Positions 18,306 through 26,718 of a DNA stretch of 64,000 bases are shown in pieces (positions within the stretch are counted from its first letter, which is position 1; each line of letters opens with the position of its first letter). This stretch comes from Bacteroidota bacterium (GTDB lineage: Bacteria > Bacteroidota > Bacteroidia > Chitinophagales > Chitinophagaceae), in contig CANHGS010000001.1 of assembly GCA_947460595.1 (NCBI GenBank), positions 1 to 64,000 of the forward strand, given 5' to 3'. A program made the position numbers and the translations under genes. The notes below the pieces were generated by a model. It was given only the letters and a program-made list of their open reading frames with translations. It had not been told where the DNA came from and searched no databases.

Positions 18306-19052
18306 ATGAAAAGAGTTTTGATTGCAATTTCCTTGTTTTTGGTATTTGGCGCCCAAATACATTCTCAAACTGTAGACTCTTTTGCCTATAGGAAAAACGC
18401 CATTAGACTGGAACTTACTTCTGCCTTGCTATATAGAAATGCTTTTGTCTTTTCTTTTGAAAGAATGATTAAAAAAAATCAATCTCTTATTCTGACTGCT
18501 GGTTATCAAGAATTATCCGGGTTAAGCGGCTTTGCAGATAGCGTTAAAGCAATTAGTAAAGGCACCAATAGTGGGTATAAAGTAGGTGCAGAGTATAGGT
18601 TTTATTTGGCAAAAGAGAATAAATATGCCAGTCCACATGGCTTATATGTTGGCCCATATATTTCACATACTGGTTTTAATAATGCAACAAATGTTAGCGT
18701 TAAAACCAATGGGCTCATTCAAAATGGAACCATAAACTCTACTATTCGAATTTGGAATGTTGGTTTTGAAATGGGCTATCAATTTGCCCTAAGTAATAGA
18801 TGGAACTTAGACATGGTATTTGCTGGTCCATCTATTTCTAGTTATGATATTGCTACTAAGTTAAATGGGAATTTCTCTTTTGATCCAAGCAATATTCAAA
18901 ATCAAACCTTCCAAAATTTACTGACTAAATTTCCTGGGTTGAAAACATTTTTTGAAAGTGAAACAGTTGGGACATCAGGCCGATTAAATAAGTGGGGAGC
19001 GGGTTTTAGATACCAGATTAATATTGCCTATAGATTTGGTAAAAGAAAATAG
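18306..19052 (+). CDS. Predicted outer-membrane beta-barrel protein, function unknown
   Basis: This 248-residue protein has a cleavable signal peptide (MKRVLIAISLFLVFGAQIHSQ). It has alternating hydrophobic/aromatic strands typical of small OmpW/DUF3575-like barrels (SGYKVGAEYRFYLAKENKY, GLYVGPYISHTGFNN, WNVGFEMGYQFALSNRWNLDM) and ends in RYQINIAYRFGKRK. The near-terminal aromatic strand fits insertion by the BAM complex. No functional motif is visible. The 176-bp upstream gap to obgE is AT-rich and probably holds its promoter. It stands alone between obgE and the paa operon. Confidence 0.65.
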   Translation: MKRVLIAISLFLVFGAQIHSQTVDSFAYRKNAIRLELTSALLYRNAFVFSFERMIKKNQSLILTAGYQELSGLSGFADSVKAISKGTNSGYKVGAEYRFYLAKENKYASPHGLYVGPYISHTGFNNATNVSVKTNGLIQNGTINSTIRIWNVGFEMGYQFALSNRWNLDMVFAGPSISSYDIATKLNGNFSFDPSNIQNQTFQNLLTKFPGLKTFFESETVGTSGRLNKWGAGFRYQINIAYRFGKRK

Positions 19053-19105
19053 TTAGAGGAACGCTGTACTGTTCCTACCGTAGTTTTTAAAGTAGTAGCA
19101 AAGTC

Positions 19106-19702
19106 TCAATTCTTTTTGAGCATTTTCCAGGTTTCATATAATGCTTCCTGTGAGGGTCTATTCTTGGGTATCTCTCTCAAGGGTTCACACGGCTCCCATT
19201 CTTGCCTTATTTCTTCTGGAAGGGCTTGATACAATTGGGTGCCAGTTTTCTTCCAGTTAAACATTTCATCAGTTACTGCCTTGATTCTTTGCGCGGGATT
19301 GCCCACTATTAAGCTACGCGCTGCAAACTGTTCATCCGCTTTTACAAAGCTTAATGCACCAACAATAGATCCTTCTCCCAAGACTACATTATCCATGATC
19401 ACCGCATTCATACCAATTAAACAATCCTTTCCTATATGAGCACCGTGAATGATGGCCCCATGACCTATATGTGCGTTTTCTTCTAAAATAACAGTAGTGC
19501 CAGGAAACATATGAAGCGTGCAATTCTCTTGCACATTACATCCGTCTTTAATGATAATGCCTCCCCAGTCTCCACGGATGGCAGCGCCTGGTCCAATATA
19601 TACGTTGCGGCCAATGATTACATTTCCGGTAACGGATGCTTGTGGATGCACAAATGCTGATTCATGGATCACAGGTATAAAACCCTTAAAGGAATAAATC
19701 AT
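19106..19702 (-). CDS. paaY: PaaY-like hexapeptide-repeat (gamma-carbonic-anhydrase fold) protein
   Basis: This 198-residue left-handed beta-helix protein has hexapeptide repeats (VHPQASVTGNVIIGRNVYIGPGAAIRGD, IIHGAHIGKDCLIGMNAVIMDN). His residues in HMFPG, AHIGHG and GAIIHGAHIG fit metal ligands. In paa clusters PaaY is a thioesterase that rescues CoA from dead-end intermediates. Its position as last gene of the paa operon, overlapping paaI by one base (TAATG), supports PaaY over an unrelated carbonic anhydrase. The family itself cannot separate the two with certainty. Confidence 0.85.
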   Translation of the reverse strand: MIYSFKGFIPVIHESAFVHPQASVTGNVIIGRNVYIGPGAAIRGDWGGIIIKDGCNVQENCTLHMFPGTTVILEENAHIGHGAIIHGAHIGKDCLIGMNAVIMDNVVLGEGSIVGALSFVKADEQFAARSLIVGNPAQRIKAVTDEMFNWKKTGTQLYQALPEEIRQEWEPCEPLREIPKNRPSQEALYETWKMLKKN

Positions 19703-20121
19703 TAGAGAATAATTTTACCCGTTCTAAAACAAGTGCCTTTAAAAATAGCCACCACTACTTGGTGTTGGTTGCTAATACTAATTTGGTATAAACCTGTAGA
19801 CCTGCCATTGTGTATTTCTGTAGCTATGGCTTCCAGTCTATCTCCCACATGAACTGGTTTTAGGAAATTGATACTGGTATCTAGTGCCACTGAAAGATTA
19901 TTTCTATTATTGCAAGCAAAGGCAAAGGCTGAATCTGCCAATGAAAAAGCAATTCCGCCATGTACTATGCCCAATCCATTGATCATTTCTGGACGAACGC
20001 TCATGGCAATCCTACTATAACCTTCTTTGATTGATACTATTTCAATTCCCAACCACTGACTAAACAAATCTTTCTCAAAAACTTTTTCTGCCACAGCTTG
20101 GGCTGACACTTGATTGTCCAT
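19702..20121 (-). CDS. paaI: Hydroxyphenylacetyl-CoA thioesterase PaaI
   Basis: This 139-residue hotdog-fold thioesterase carries GLGIVHGGIAFSLADSAFAFACN, with the catalytic Asp in ADSA and the HGG motif of the PaaI family. It hydrolyses ring-hydroxylated phenylacetyl-CoA and similar dead-end thioesters, protecting the cell from CoA depletion. It overlaps paaY by one base and lies one base after paaG, so the three are translationally packed in the paa operon. Confidence 0.9.
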   Translation of the reverse strand: MDNQVSAQAVAEKVFEKDLFSQWLGIEIVSIKEGYSRIAMSVRPEMINGLGIVHGGIAFSLADSAFAFACNNRNNLSVALDTSINFLKPVHVGDRLEAIATEIHNGRSTGLYQISISNQHQVVVAIFKGTCFRTGKIIL

Positions 20122-20122
20122 A

Positions 20123-20899
20123 TTATTCTCCTTTAAATGAGGGTATGCGTTTTTCTAAAAAAGCGGCAACACCTTCTTTGAAGTCTGCAGTGGCTGCTGC
20201 TTTTTGTTGGTAATTGTCTTCTAGTTGCAACTGCTCTTCCATATTGTTGCTATAGGACTGATTCAGTGCGTGTTTAATATAGGCCAATGCCTTGGTGGGC
20301 ATTTGAGCTAGTTGATTGGCCAAACTAATGGTTTCGCCTTCAAAATTTTCGTTGTCAAATACTTTGTAAATCATACCCATTTGATAAGCTTCTTGTGCGC
20401 CAATCTTATCGCCTAGCATCATGAGTGCAGAAGCCCTTTGTAAACCAATCAATCTGGGTAGGGTATAAGTGCCACCACTATCGGGAATCAATCCAATTTT
20501 AGAGAATGCCTGAATAAAGGAAGCAGATGAACAGGCTACCACAATATCACAAGCCAAAGCAATATTTGCCCCAGCGCCAGCAGCTACGCCATTTACAGCT
20601 GCAACCACTGGTTTGGGTATATTCCTGATTTTTTTGATGATGGGATTAAAGTGCTCACTCAAGATTTTGTCCATGCCAGGTCCTTGCGGATCTATTACTT
20701 CAGCCAAATCTTGTCCAGAACAAAAACCTTTGCCTACTCCCGTGATTAAAATGCAGCGTACTTCTTTTAAAGATGCCGACTCGTCTAAATAGTGTTGAAA
20801 CAGTAATGCCATTTCACGGTTGAAAGAATTGAGTTTCTCAGGTCTGTTGAATTGGATTTTGGCAATCCCGTTTTCAATATGAAAGACAATGGAAGACAT
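20123..20899 (-). CDS. paaG: Epoxyphenylacetyl-CoA isomerase PaaG (enoyl-CoA hydratase family)
   Basis: This 258-residue crotonase-fold protein has the oxyanion-hole segments FCSGQDLAEVI and GVAAGAGANIALACD. The FSKIGLIPDSGGTYTLPRLIG segment, with Asp where hydratases have Glu, is typical of PaaG isomerases. It converts ring-1,2-epoxyphenylacetyl-CoA to the oxepin-CoA. It is 57 bp downstream of paaD. PaaF and PaaH, which act later, are not in the window. A generic enoyl-CoA hydratase is less likely given the context. Confidence 0.88.
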   Translation of the reverse strand: MSSIVFHIENGIAKIQFNRPEKLNSFNREMALLFQHYLDESASLKEVRCILITGVGKGFCSGQDLAEVIDPQGPGMDKILSEHFNPIIKKIRNIPKPVVAAVNGVAAGAGANIALACDIVVACSSASFIQAFSKIGLIPDSGGTYTLPRLIGLQRASALMMLGDKIGAQEAYQMGMIYKVFDNENFEGETISLANQLAQMPTKALAYIKHALNQSYSNNMEEQLQLEDNYQQKAAATADFKEGVAAFLEKRIPSFKGE

Positions 20900-20955
20900 A
20901 TACTAAGGTTGAATTGAAAAATTACTTACTAAATGTACAAAACACACGCTAGTTC

Positions 20956-21459
20956 TTAGTGACATTTAAAATAATCAAAGGGTTCTAGGCAATCCTTGCA
21001 CTGAAACAAAGCCTTGCAAGCTGTGCTTGAAAACTCTGAAACCAATTTGGTATTTTTTGATCCACAGTTTGGACATTCCATTTGCAGTTCTTCTAAATAT
21101 TCTTTGTTAAAAGCGCGGGCAACTGGTGCTGCAATACCATAGGCTTTTAATTTTATTTTTCCGGATTCACTCATCCAGTCTGTTGTCCAAGCGGGAGAGA
21201 GCGTCTGATGAATCTGCACCTGTAAAATTCCAGCTTCTGCTAATGACATTCTAATCTGTGTGCCAATCAAATCCATAGCTGGACAACCAGTATAAGTTGG
21301 AGTAATTGTTACTGTTACCAGTGAGGATGCTTCATCAAAGCGCACAGCTCTAACAATGCCTAGGTCTATAATAGTCAAGACTGGAATCTCTGGATCACAT
21401 ACTGTTTCAAGTATGTCCCAAATGCTTTTTTCTTTGTCTATAACTAAGGTTGATTCCAT
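20956..21459 (-). CDS. paaD: Phenylacetyl-CoA epoxidase subunit PaaD (Fe-S/maturation type)
   Basis: This 167-residue protein has an N-terminal MIP18/DUF59 domain (IWDILETVCDPEIPVLTIIDLGIVRAV, TYTGCPAMDLIG). The C-terminal zinc-ribbon-like motif is CPNCGSKNTKLVSEF...CKALFQCKDC. This is the PaaD arrangement. It is thought to help mature or repair the metal or Fe-S centres of the epoxidase, not to catalyse. It starts 10 bp after the paaC stop. Confidence 0.93.
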   Translation of the reverse strand: MESTLVIDKEKSIWDILETVCDPEIPVLTIIDLGIVRAVRFDEASSLVTVTITPTYTGCPAMDLIGTQIRMSLAEAGILQVQIHQTLSPAWTTDWMSESGKIKLKAYGIAAPVARAFNKEYLEELQMECPNCGSKNTKLVSEFSSTACKALFQCKDCLEPFDYFKCH

Positions 21460-21469
21460 AAAAATTGCT

Positions 21470-22252
21470 TTACCATTCCAAACCTGGATAGGCCCTTTGT
21501 AGGAACTGCATTTCTGCCAATAGATATCCTAAATGTTCTGTATGGATGCCTTTTTTTCCGCCTGATTGCATCCATTCATTTGTTGGATGCACCAAACTGG
21601 CTTCTGAAAAAACGGATGCAATTTTTGCTTCCCAAGCAGCCTTTATAAAACTACTTTGTGTAGCAATAAATGGTAGCTCATAGTCACAGGGTTCTAACAT
21701 TTCTCCAGTATATGCCCAAAGCAATTCTAATGCTTGTACCATTCTTCCTTTACTTTCAGCAGTACCATCGCCTAAACGCAATACCCAGTCTGCACTCCAT
21801 CTTACATGATAGGTAATTTCTTTGATGCTTTTTTCTGCAATGGCTTTTAACTGTCCAATTGCTGATTGTTGCAGTTCTTGATAAAGAAAAAATTGGTAAG
21901 AGCCCATTAAGAAATTGCGTAAAACGGTTTGCCCCCAATCGCCATTAGGCAATTCTGCTAGTAAACAGTTTTTGAATTCACCAACATCTCTTAGATAGGC
22001 CAATTGGTCTTCTGTGGTGGCTATGCCTGTTTTTTCAGTGATGAGCAAAGCAGCATATTGGTAAAGGTTTCTTGCTTGTCCTAATTGGTCTAGTGCAATA
22101 TTGGTTAAGGCAATATCCTGTTCCAAAATGGGTCCATGACCACACCACTGGCTATTTCTATGAGAAAGAATCAATGCATTGTCTGCTAAATGCAGCAAGT
22201 ATTGTGTTTGTAAATCTTGTTGAATATAACTTTTAATAGACTGCTGTAACAT
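21470..22252 (-). CDS. paaC: Phenylacetyl-CoA epoxidase structural subunit PaaC
   Basis: This 260-residue helical ferritin-like protein is the non-catalytic partner of PaaA in the di-iron ring-1,2-epoxidase. LLHLADNALILSHRNSQWCGHGPILEQDIALTNIALDQLGQARNLY, shown as two adjoining blocks, and the KEITYHVRWSADWVLRLGDGT helix are hallmark PaaC segments. It lies between paaB (20 bp upstream) and paaD (10 bp downstream). Confidence 0.95.
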   Translation of the reverse strand: MLQQSIKSYIQQDLQTQYLLHLADNALILSHRNSQWCGHGPILEQDIALTNIALDQLGQARNLYQYAALLITEKTGIATTEDQLAYLRDVGEFKNCLLAELPNGDWGQTVLRNFLMGSYQFFLYQELQQSAIGQLKAIAEKSIKEITYHVRWSADWVLRLGDGTAESKGRMVQALELLWAYTGEMLEPCDYELPFIATQSSFIKAAWEAKIASVFSEASLVHPTNEWMQSGGKKGIHTEHLGYLLAEMQFLQRAYPGLEW

Positions 22253-22272
22253 AAGTGATTTTATGGCTGGAA

Positions 22273-22641
22273 TTACATGTGTTTGAGCGAATCTGGCAAA
22301 TCATAAAAACTGGGATGCCTATATATTTTATCATTGGCTGGTTCAAAAAATTCAGCCGCTGCATTGGGATCACTGGCGTGAATATGCTTGCTTTCTACTA
22401 CCCATATGCTAACACCTTCTTTGCGCCTAGTATAGACGTCTCTGGCATTTTCCAAAGCCATAGTAGCGTCTACTGCGTGCAAACTGCCCGCATGCTTATG
22501 ATCCAATCCCTGTTTGCTTCTCATAAACACTTCCCACAAAGGCCACTGCTTTTGTGGGTCTTGATGGGCATCCTGTTCTAATCCACCTGCATGACCATCA
22601 CCATAATCACCGTAATGATTTTTCTGAAGATATAGTCTCAT
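22273..22641 (-). CDS. paaB: Phenylacetyl-CoA epoxidase subunit PaaB
   Basis: This 122-residue small subunit bridges PaaA-PaaC dimers. WPLWEVFMRSKQGLDHKHAGSLHAVDATMALENARDVYTRR is the conserved core. I chose ATG 22641 (MRLYLQKNHYGDYG), two bases after the paaA stop. The frame is open further upstream into paaA, but that part is a shadow. The C-terminal SFYDLPDSLKHM is also typical. Confidence 0.93.
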   Translation of the reverse strand: MRLYLQKNHYGDYGDGHAGGLEQDAHQDPQKQWPLWEVFMRSKQGLDHKHAGSLHAVDATMALENARDVYTRRKEGVSIWVVESKHIHASDPNAAAEFFEPANDKIYRHPSFYDLPDSLKHM

Positions 22642-22643
22642 GT

Positions 22644-23618
22644 TTATTGCGTTTCTTTTGCTGAAAATGTTTGTGCTTCTGATTTTCTTTTGGCTTGTTT
22701 TGCGGCGTGCACTGTAGCCGCTTCTCTTACCCAATCACCATTGGTCCAGGCCTTTTTGCGAGCTTCTAATCGTTCTTTATTACAAGGGCCATTTCCTTGA
22801 ATCACTTGCTTAAATTCTTCCCAATTGATGGCACCATAGTCATAGTGCTTGGTTTGTTCATTCCATGTTAAATCCGGATCAGGCAATACCATGTTTAGTA
22901 ACTTAATTTGCTCAGCAATCATGTCTACAAATTTCTGACGTAGTTCATCATTACTAAATCGCTTGATCTTCCATTGCATACTCAATTTGGAATTGGGGCT
23001 CTCATCATCCTTGGGTCCAAACATCATCAGACTAGGCCACCACCATCTATTAATGGCATCCTGGCACATTTGACGTTGAACCTCAGAACCCCTGCTTAGT
23101 TGGAGCAAACATTCAAAACCCTGACGCTGGTGAAAACTTTCTTCCTTGCATACGCGCACCATGGCTCTAGCATAAGGTCCAAAACTGGTGCGGCATAAAG
23201 GAACTTGATTCAAAATGGCGGCTCCGTCAACTAGCCAACCAATGGCACCCATATCGGCCCAGCTAAGGGTTGGGTAATTAAAAATGGAAGAATATTTGGC
23301 CTTACCACTATGCAGTTGTTCATACATCTCATCTCTAGAAATTCCTAAGGTTTCAGCAGCGGAATATAGGTATAATCCATGCCCTGCTTCGTCCTGCACT
23401 TTGGCCAATAAAATGGCTTTACGCTTCAAACTTGGGGCGCGAGTAATCCAGTTTCCTTCGGGCAACATGCCAATGATTTCACTATGGGCGTGCTGACTAA
23501 TTTGTCTAATCAGTGTCTGCCTATATTTTTCTGGCATCCAATCCCTTGGTTCAATCTTTTGTTCCAGATCAATCCTTTGCTGGAACTGGTCTTGAAGTTG
23601 GTTTGCTGTTTGATCCAT
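22644..23618 (-). CDS. paaA: Phenylacetyl-CoA epoxidase catalytic subunit PaaA
   Basis: This 324-residue di-iron subunit inserts one O2 oxygen into the ring of phenylacetyl-Co[40 protein letters not shown] holds the first ligand set (E...EAGH). [18 protein letters not shown] holds the second (E...H). I chose ATG 23618 because the alternative TTG at 23627 lies inside a perfect TAGATTTG -7 box. The message would then be almost leaderless. It is the first gene of the paaABCDGIY operon, and a TetR-type palindrome overlaps its -33 region. Confidence 0.95.
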   Translation of the reverse strand: MDQTANQLQDQFQQRIDLEQKIEPRDWMPEKYRQTLIRQISQHAHSEIIGMLPEGNWITRAPSLKRKAILLAKVQDEAGHGLYLYSAAETLGISRDEMYEQLHSGKAKYSSIFNYPTLSWADMGAIGWLVDGAAILNQVPLCRTSFGPYARAMVRVCKEESFHQRQGFECLLQLSRGSEVQRQMCQDAINRWWWPSLMMFGPKDDESPNSKLSMQWKIKRFSNDELRQKFVDMIAEQIKLLNMVLPDPDLTWNEQTKHYDYGAINWEEFKQVIQGNGPCNKERLEARKKAWTNGDWVREAATVHAAKQAKRKSEAQTFSAKETQ

Positions 23619-23624
23619 AGAGAA

Positions 23625-23663
23625 CAAATCTAACTAAAATATCAGAATACTAACACGCGTTAG
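23625..23663 (-). promoter_or_regulatory. paaA promoter with PaaR-type operator
   Basis: On the minus strand the -7 box TAGATTTG occupies 23632-23625. The palindrome CTAACACGCGTTAG (23650-23663) covers the -33 position 19-20 nt away. The flanks (ATACTAAC...GTTAGCG...TAAAAT) match the second site upstream of paaR. Confidence 0.7.
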
Positions 23664-23818
23664 CGTTAAAATATTTGTTCTAAAATTTGAGCAACCCCCT
23701 AGGGTATTAGGCTTTGTGCTATTTTTCCTGTAGCTAGAAGAAAATGCTTAGACATTGTTTACTAATAGGAGCATTTCTGAGTTCTTGGAGCATGGTAGGT
23801 TGCATGCTTAAAATAGGA

Positions 23819-24892
23819 TTATTTACAATCAAAATCTACCACCAATTTGGCAGACCTAGGGTGCGATTGACAAGTGAGAATAAACCCTCTATCAATTTCG
23901 TCGGGTTCTAAGCCATAGACCACATCCATTTCCACTTCTCCTTCTAATAGTCTGGCTTTACAAGTACAGCAAACACCTGATTTACAAGAGAAGGGTAGGT
24001 CTGCGCCTTGAGCCATAGCAGCTTCTAAAATGCTTGGCCCATTAGAAGCTAGGGGAAAATCAAATGCAATGCCGTCTAATATTACTTGTACTTCACTGGT
24101 TGGTCCCGCACTATTTATTGACTGATCAGATTCCTGGTTGGAGCTGATGTTTTTTCCAGTTGTAAATAATTCAAAATGTATTTTTTTTGAATCAACAAGA
24201 AGCTGTTCTAGTAATTGTTTAATAGAGATTACCATGGCTTCTGGACCGCATAAAAAAAATGCATCCGTCTTACTCAGGTTTAACAATGTTTTGCTTAGTT
24301 GTTCAAATTTTGTTTGATCAATTCTTCCAAAATTTAGGTCTGAATCTGTTTTCTCTCTAGACAAAATATGAATCACCCTAAAGCGATGAATAAATTTGTC
24401 TTTGAGCGCTTCTAAGGCTTCTTTAAAGATGATGGACTTGCGGTTCCTATTTCCATAGATCAATGTGAAGGAACTATTTGGCTCTTGATAAAGAACTGTT
24501 TTGATCATGGAAAGAATAGGTGTAATACCACTTCCAACTGCAATAGCTATATAATTTTTTGAACCAAGGCCATTGGGAATTAATTGAAATTTTCCCATGG
24601 GAGCGGCTATTTCAACTAAATCACCCACTTGCAATTTGGTATTAATATAATTACTGAAAACCCCATTGGGTAAACGTTTCACAGCAATTCTACACTCCGC
24701 ATCTAATGGGCTGCTACAAATGGAATAGGAACGTGTTTGGAGTTGGTCATCAATCTTAATTCTAATATTGATATACTGACCAGCAATAAATTGAAACGCT
24801 TGAACTAGGTCTTCGGGTATGTCAAAAGATACCGATACTGCATCAGCAGTTTCTCTTCTAATGTCTTTGACCTTTACGGAATGGAATCTCAT
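23819..24892 (-). CDS. paaE: Phenylacetyl-CoA epoxidase reductase subunit PaaE
   Basis: This 357-residue NAD(P)H oxidoreductase feeds electrons to PaaA. The FAD domain has QTRSYSICSSP and the NAD(P) domain has GSGITPILSMI. The C-terminal 2Fe-2S ferredoxin domain has Cys303, Cys308, Cys311 (CKSGVCCTC) and Cys341. Unlike the usual paaABCDE order, it is separated from paaA by a 200-bp gap carrying the paaA promoter. It sits 15 bp downstream of paaR, so it is probably expressed from the paaR promoter. Confidence 0.93.
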   Translation of the reverse strand: MRFHSVKVKDIRRETADAVSVSFDIPEDLVQAFQFIAGQYINIRIKIDDQLQTRSYSICSSPLDAECRIAVKRLPNGVFSNYINTKLQVGDLVEIAAPMGKFQLIPNGLGSKNYIAIAVGSGITPILSMIKTVLYQEPNSSFTLIYGNRNRKSIIFKEALEALKDKFIHRFRVIHILSREKTDSDLNFGRIDQTKFEQLSKTLLNLSKTDAFFLCGPEAMVISIKQLLEQLLVDSKKIHFELFTTGKNISSNQESDQSINSAGPTSEVQVILDGIAFDFPLASNGPSILEAAMAQGADLPFSCKSGVCCTCKARLLEGEVEMDVVYGLEPDEIDRGFILTCQSHPRSAKLVVDFDCK

Positions 24893-24907
24893 GTAGGTAA
24901 TTCGGTT

Positions 24908-25501
24908 TTATCGGTTCACCAATCCACCTACTAAAATAGAAATCATGTTTTCTTCCAATTCTTCAGCGCTAATTTTTTTAATAGATCTATGCCAGCTTTC
25001 AATTCCACTGATGGCGTGTAACATAATTAACACAGCAGTTGCCGCATCAATCGATTTGATTTCTTTATTCTTGATACCTATTTCAATAATAGCAGCAAAA
25101 CGTTTGCGATAAATTCTTCTTTGATTTTGAAAATTGGATAGATAGGGATCACTCAAGTGCTTCCATTCTCTATCACTCACATACACTTCTTCATAGTGAT
25201 GAATCATTTCATTGATATGAAAGCGGAGTAGTTTTTCAATTTTTTCAACGGAGCTGTTTTTTTCCAATTCCACTTCGTCAATTTTATGCAAGAACCTATT
25301 GGCTACACTAAAGCAGAGTTCGTGTAACAATTCTGTCTTTGACTTAATATGATTATACAAGCTTGCTGCTTCAACACCTACTGCTTCTGCAAGATCACGC
25401 ATGCTGGCTGCCTTGAAACCCTTTTCCCTGAATAGGGTGGCAGCTTTTGTAACAATCACTTCCTTTCTGGTAAGGTTGTTATCTGTTTTTATTCTGGCCA
25501 T
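24908..25501 (-). CDS. TetR-family regulator, probable PaaR repressor of phenylacetate genes
   Basis: This 197-residue protein has an N-terminal TetR helix-turn-helix (residues 12-58: KAATLFREKGFKAASMRDLAEAVGVEAASLYNHIKSK) and a TetR_C-like helical ligand domain. Neighbouring paaE, and matching palindromes before both paaR and paaA, suggest a repressor released by phenylacetyl-CoA, as known for PaaR proteins in other bacteria. The ligand is inferred. Its -7 box TATCTTTG ends five bases before ATG, so the mRNA is nearly leaderless. Confidence 0.85.
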   Translation of the reverse strand: MARIKTDNNLTRKEVIVTKAATLFREKGFKAASMRDLAEAVGVEAASLYNHIKSKTELLHELCFSVANRFLHKIDEVELEKNSSVEKIEKLLRFHINEMIHHYEEVYVSDREWKHLSDPYLSNFQNQRRIYRKRFAAIIEIGIKNKEIKSIDAATAVLIMLHAISGIESWHRSIKKISAEELEENMISILVGGLVNR

Positions 25502-25505
25502 GCTG

Positions 25506-25532
25506 CAAAGATAACATACTAACGTGTGTTAG
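25506..25532 (-). promoter_or_regulatory. paaR-paaE promoter with PaaR-type operator
   Basis: The minus-strand -7 box TATCTTTG is at 25513-25506. The palindrome CTAACGTGTGTTAG (25519-25532) fills the spacer. A repressor bound here would block its own synthesis. Confidence 0.7.
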
Positions 25533-25626
25533 CGATAAAATTGACAAAAAAATCTATTGATGTTAGTTTGCAGCAGGTTTTGCCCTAAATGCCCTAGTTT
25601 CGCACACCTAAAACAAACCTCAAAAC

Positions 25627-26547
25627 ATGTCCTTAGTAGTAGTTGGATCCATGGCTTTTGATGCCATTGAAACTCCCTTTGGGAAAAGTGATAAAATTAT
25701 TGGTGGTGCAGGTACTTATATTGCCTGGTGCGCCTCCAATTTTACCCCCATCAAACAGATTTCTGTGGTAGGTGGTGATTTCCCAGATTCTGAACTGGCT
25801 GCATTAACTGCTAGAGGCGTTGATTTAGCAGGTGTTCAAATTAAAAAAGACGAGAAAACATTTTTCTGGAGTGGTAAGTATCATATGGACATGAATACCC
25901 GTGATACGATTGACACCCAATTGAATGTGTTGGAAAATTTTCAACCCGTAGTTCCAGAATCTTTTCAGGATTGCGAATTCTTAATGTTGGGTAACCTGGT
26001 TCCTGCTGTGCAAAGAAGCGTGATTGAGCAGTTGAGAAACAGACCCAAGTTGATCATCATGGATACCATGAATTTCTGGATGGAAATTGCCATGGAAGAA
26101 TTGAAAAAAACCATTGCCATGGTTGATCTACTCATGGTGAATGATAGTGAAGCCAGACAATTGAGTGGGGAATACTCATTAGTAAAAGCGGCCAAGACCA
26201 TTATGGGAATGGGGCCAAAATATTTGATTATTAAGAAAGGCGAACACGGTGCTTTGTTGTTCCATGGAGAAAAAGTATTCTTTGCTCCAGCCCTTCCATT
26301 AGAAGAAGTATTTGATCCAACAGGAGCTGGAGATACTTTTGCTGGTGGATTTATTGGACACTTAGCTAAGACCAGAGACATTTCTTTTGAGAACATGAAA
26401 ACCGCTATCATAGTGGGTTCCGCCATGGCTTCTTTCTGCGTAGAGAAGTTTGGAACACAGCGCTTGCGCGAAATTAATAAGGCAGATATTGACGCAAGAT
26501 TGGCAGAATTTGTGCAATTAGTGAACTTTGATATTGACTTGGTTTAA
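25627..26547 (+). CDS. PfkB-family sugar/nucleoside kinase
   Basis: This 306-residue ribokinase-fold enzyme has the substrate-side GGAGTYIAWCASN (residues 26-38). The anion-hole/catalytic motif is DPTGAGDTFAGGF (230-242), with catalytic base Asp236, and VNDSEARQLSG marks the family. It transfers phosphate from ATP to a sugar or nucleoside, but the substrate cannot be assigned. The short lid suggests a nucleoside or small-sugar kinase. It is divergent from paaR and not obviously linked to it. The downstream 226 bp hold the asd leader. Confidence 0.88.
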   Translation: MSLVVVGSMAFDAIETPFGKSDKIIGGAGTYIAWCASNFTPIKQISVVGGDFPDSELAALTARGVDLAGVQIKKDEKTFFWSGKYHMDMNTRDTIDTQLNVLENFQPVVPESFQDCEFLMLGNLVPAVQRSVIEQLRNRPKLIIMDTMNFWMEIAMEELKKTIAMVDLLMVNDSEARQLSGEYSLVKAAKTIMGMGPKYLIIKKGEHGALLFHGEKVFFAPALPLEEVFDPTGAGDTFAGGFIGHLAKTRDISFENMKTAIIVGSAMASFCVEKFGTQRLREINKADIDARLAEFVQLVNFDIDLV

Positions 26548-26565
26548 GTGATTTATTAAAATATT

Positions 26566-26597
26566 TTTGGCATTACTAGTCAATCATAATATTTTTA
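26566..26597 (+). promoter_or_regulatory. Promoter of the asd leader
   Basis: TTTG (26566-26569), 20 nt and TATTTTTA (26590-26597) form the promoter. The predicted start (about 26602) coincides with the first ATG of the leader ORF. Confidence 0.65.
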
Positions 26598-26601
26598 CAA
26601 C

Positions 26602-26649
26602 ATGATGATGACATTAAAACATACAAAACGTGTAAAGAAACCTCTCTAA
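26602..26649 (+). CDS. Predicted asd leader peptide (15 codons)
   Basis: The ORF ATG ATG ATG ... TAA encodes MMMTLKHTKRVKKPL. Nine of 15 residues are Met (3), Thr (2) or Lys (4), the amino acids made downstream of aspartate-semialdehyde dehydrogenase, whose gene follows. It starts at the predicted transcription start and is too short for normal gene finding. Codons 7-10 overlap the 5' arm of an RNA stem (26620-26630) that pairs with 26666-26676. A ribosome stalled on Met, Thr or Lys codons would disrupt that stem. No protein family is claimed; the role as an attenuation leader is inferred from composition, position and RNA pairing. Confidence 0.65.
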   Translation: MMMTLKHTKRVKKPL

Positions 26650-26718
26650 CGGGAAGGTAACTCTGCGTTGTGTATGATAGATATAACTAGAGGCCTTCCC
26701 AAATGGGAGGGCCTTTTT
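26620..26718 (+). promoter_or_regulatory. Putative transcription attenuator of asd
   Basis: CATACAAAACG (26620-26630) can pair with CGTTGTGTATG (26666-26676), 10 of 11 positions. The terminator stem AGGCCTTCCC/GGGAGGGCCT (26691-26700/26705-26714), loop AAAT, is followed by T5. GGGAAGG (26651-26657) is a perfect complement of CCTTCCC in the terminator's 5' arm and can form an antiterminator. asd begins 56 bp after the T run. Confidence 0.65.

Noticed and set aside
22642..22734. Upstream extension of PaaB into paaA
   Set aside because: PaaB homologues start at MRLYLQKN, and the extension is a shadow of the PaaA C-terminus.
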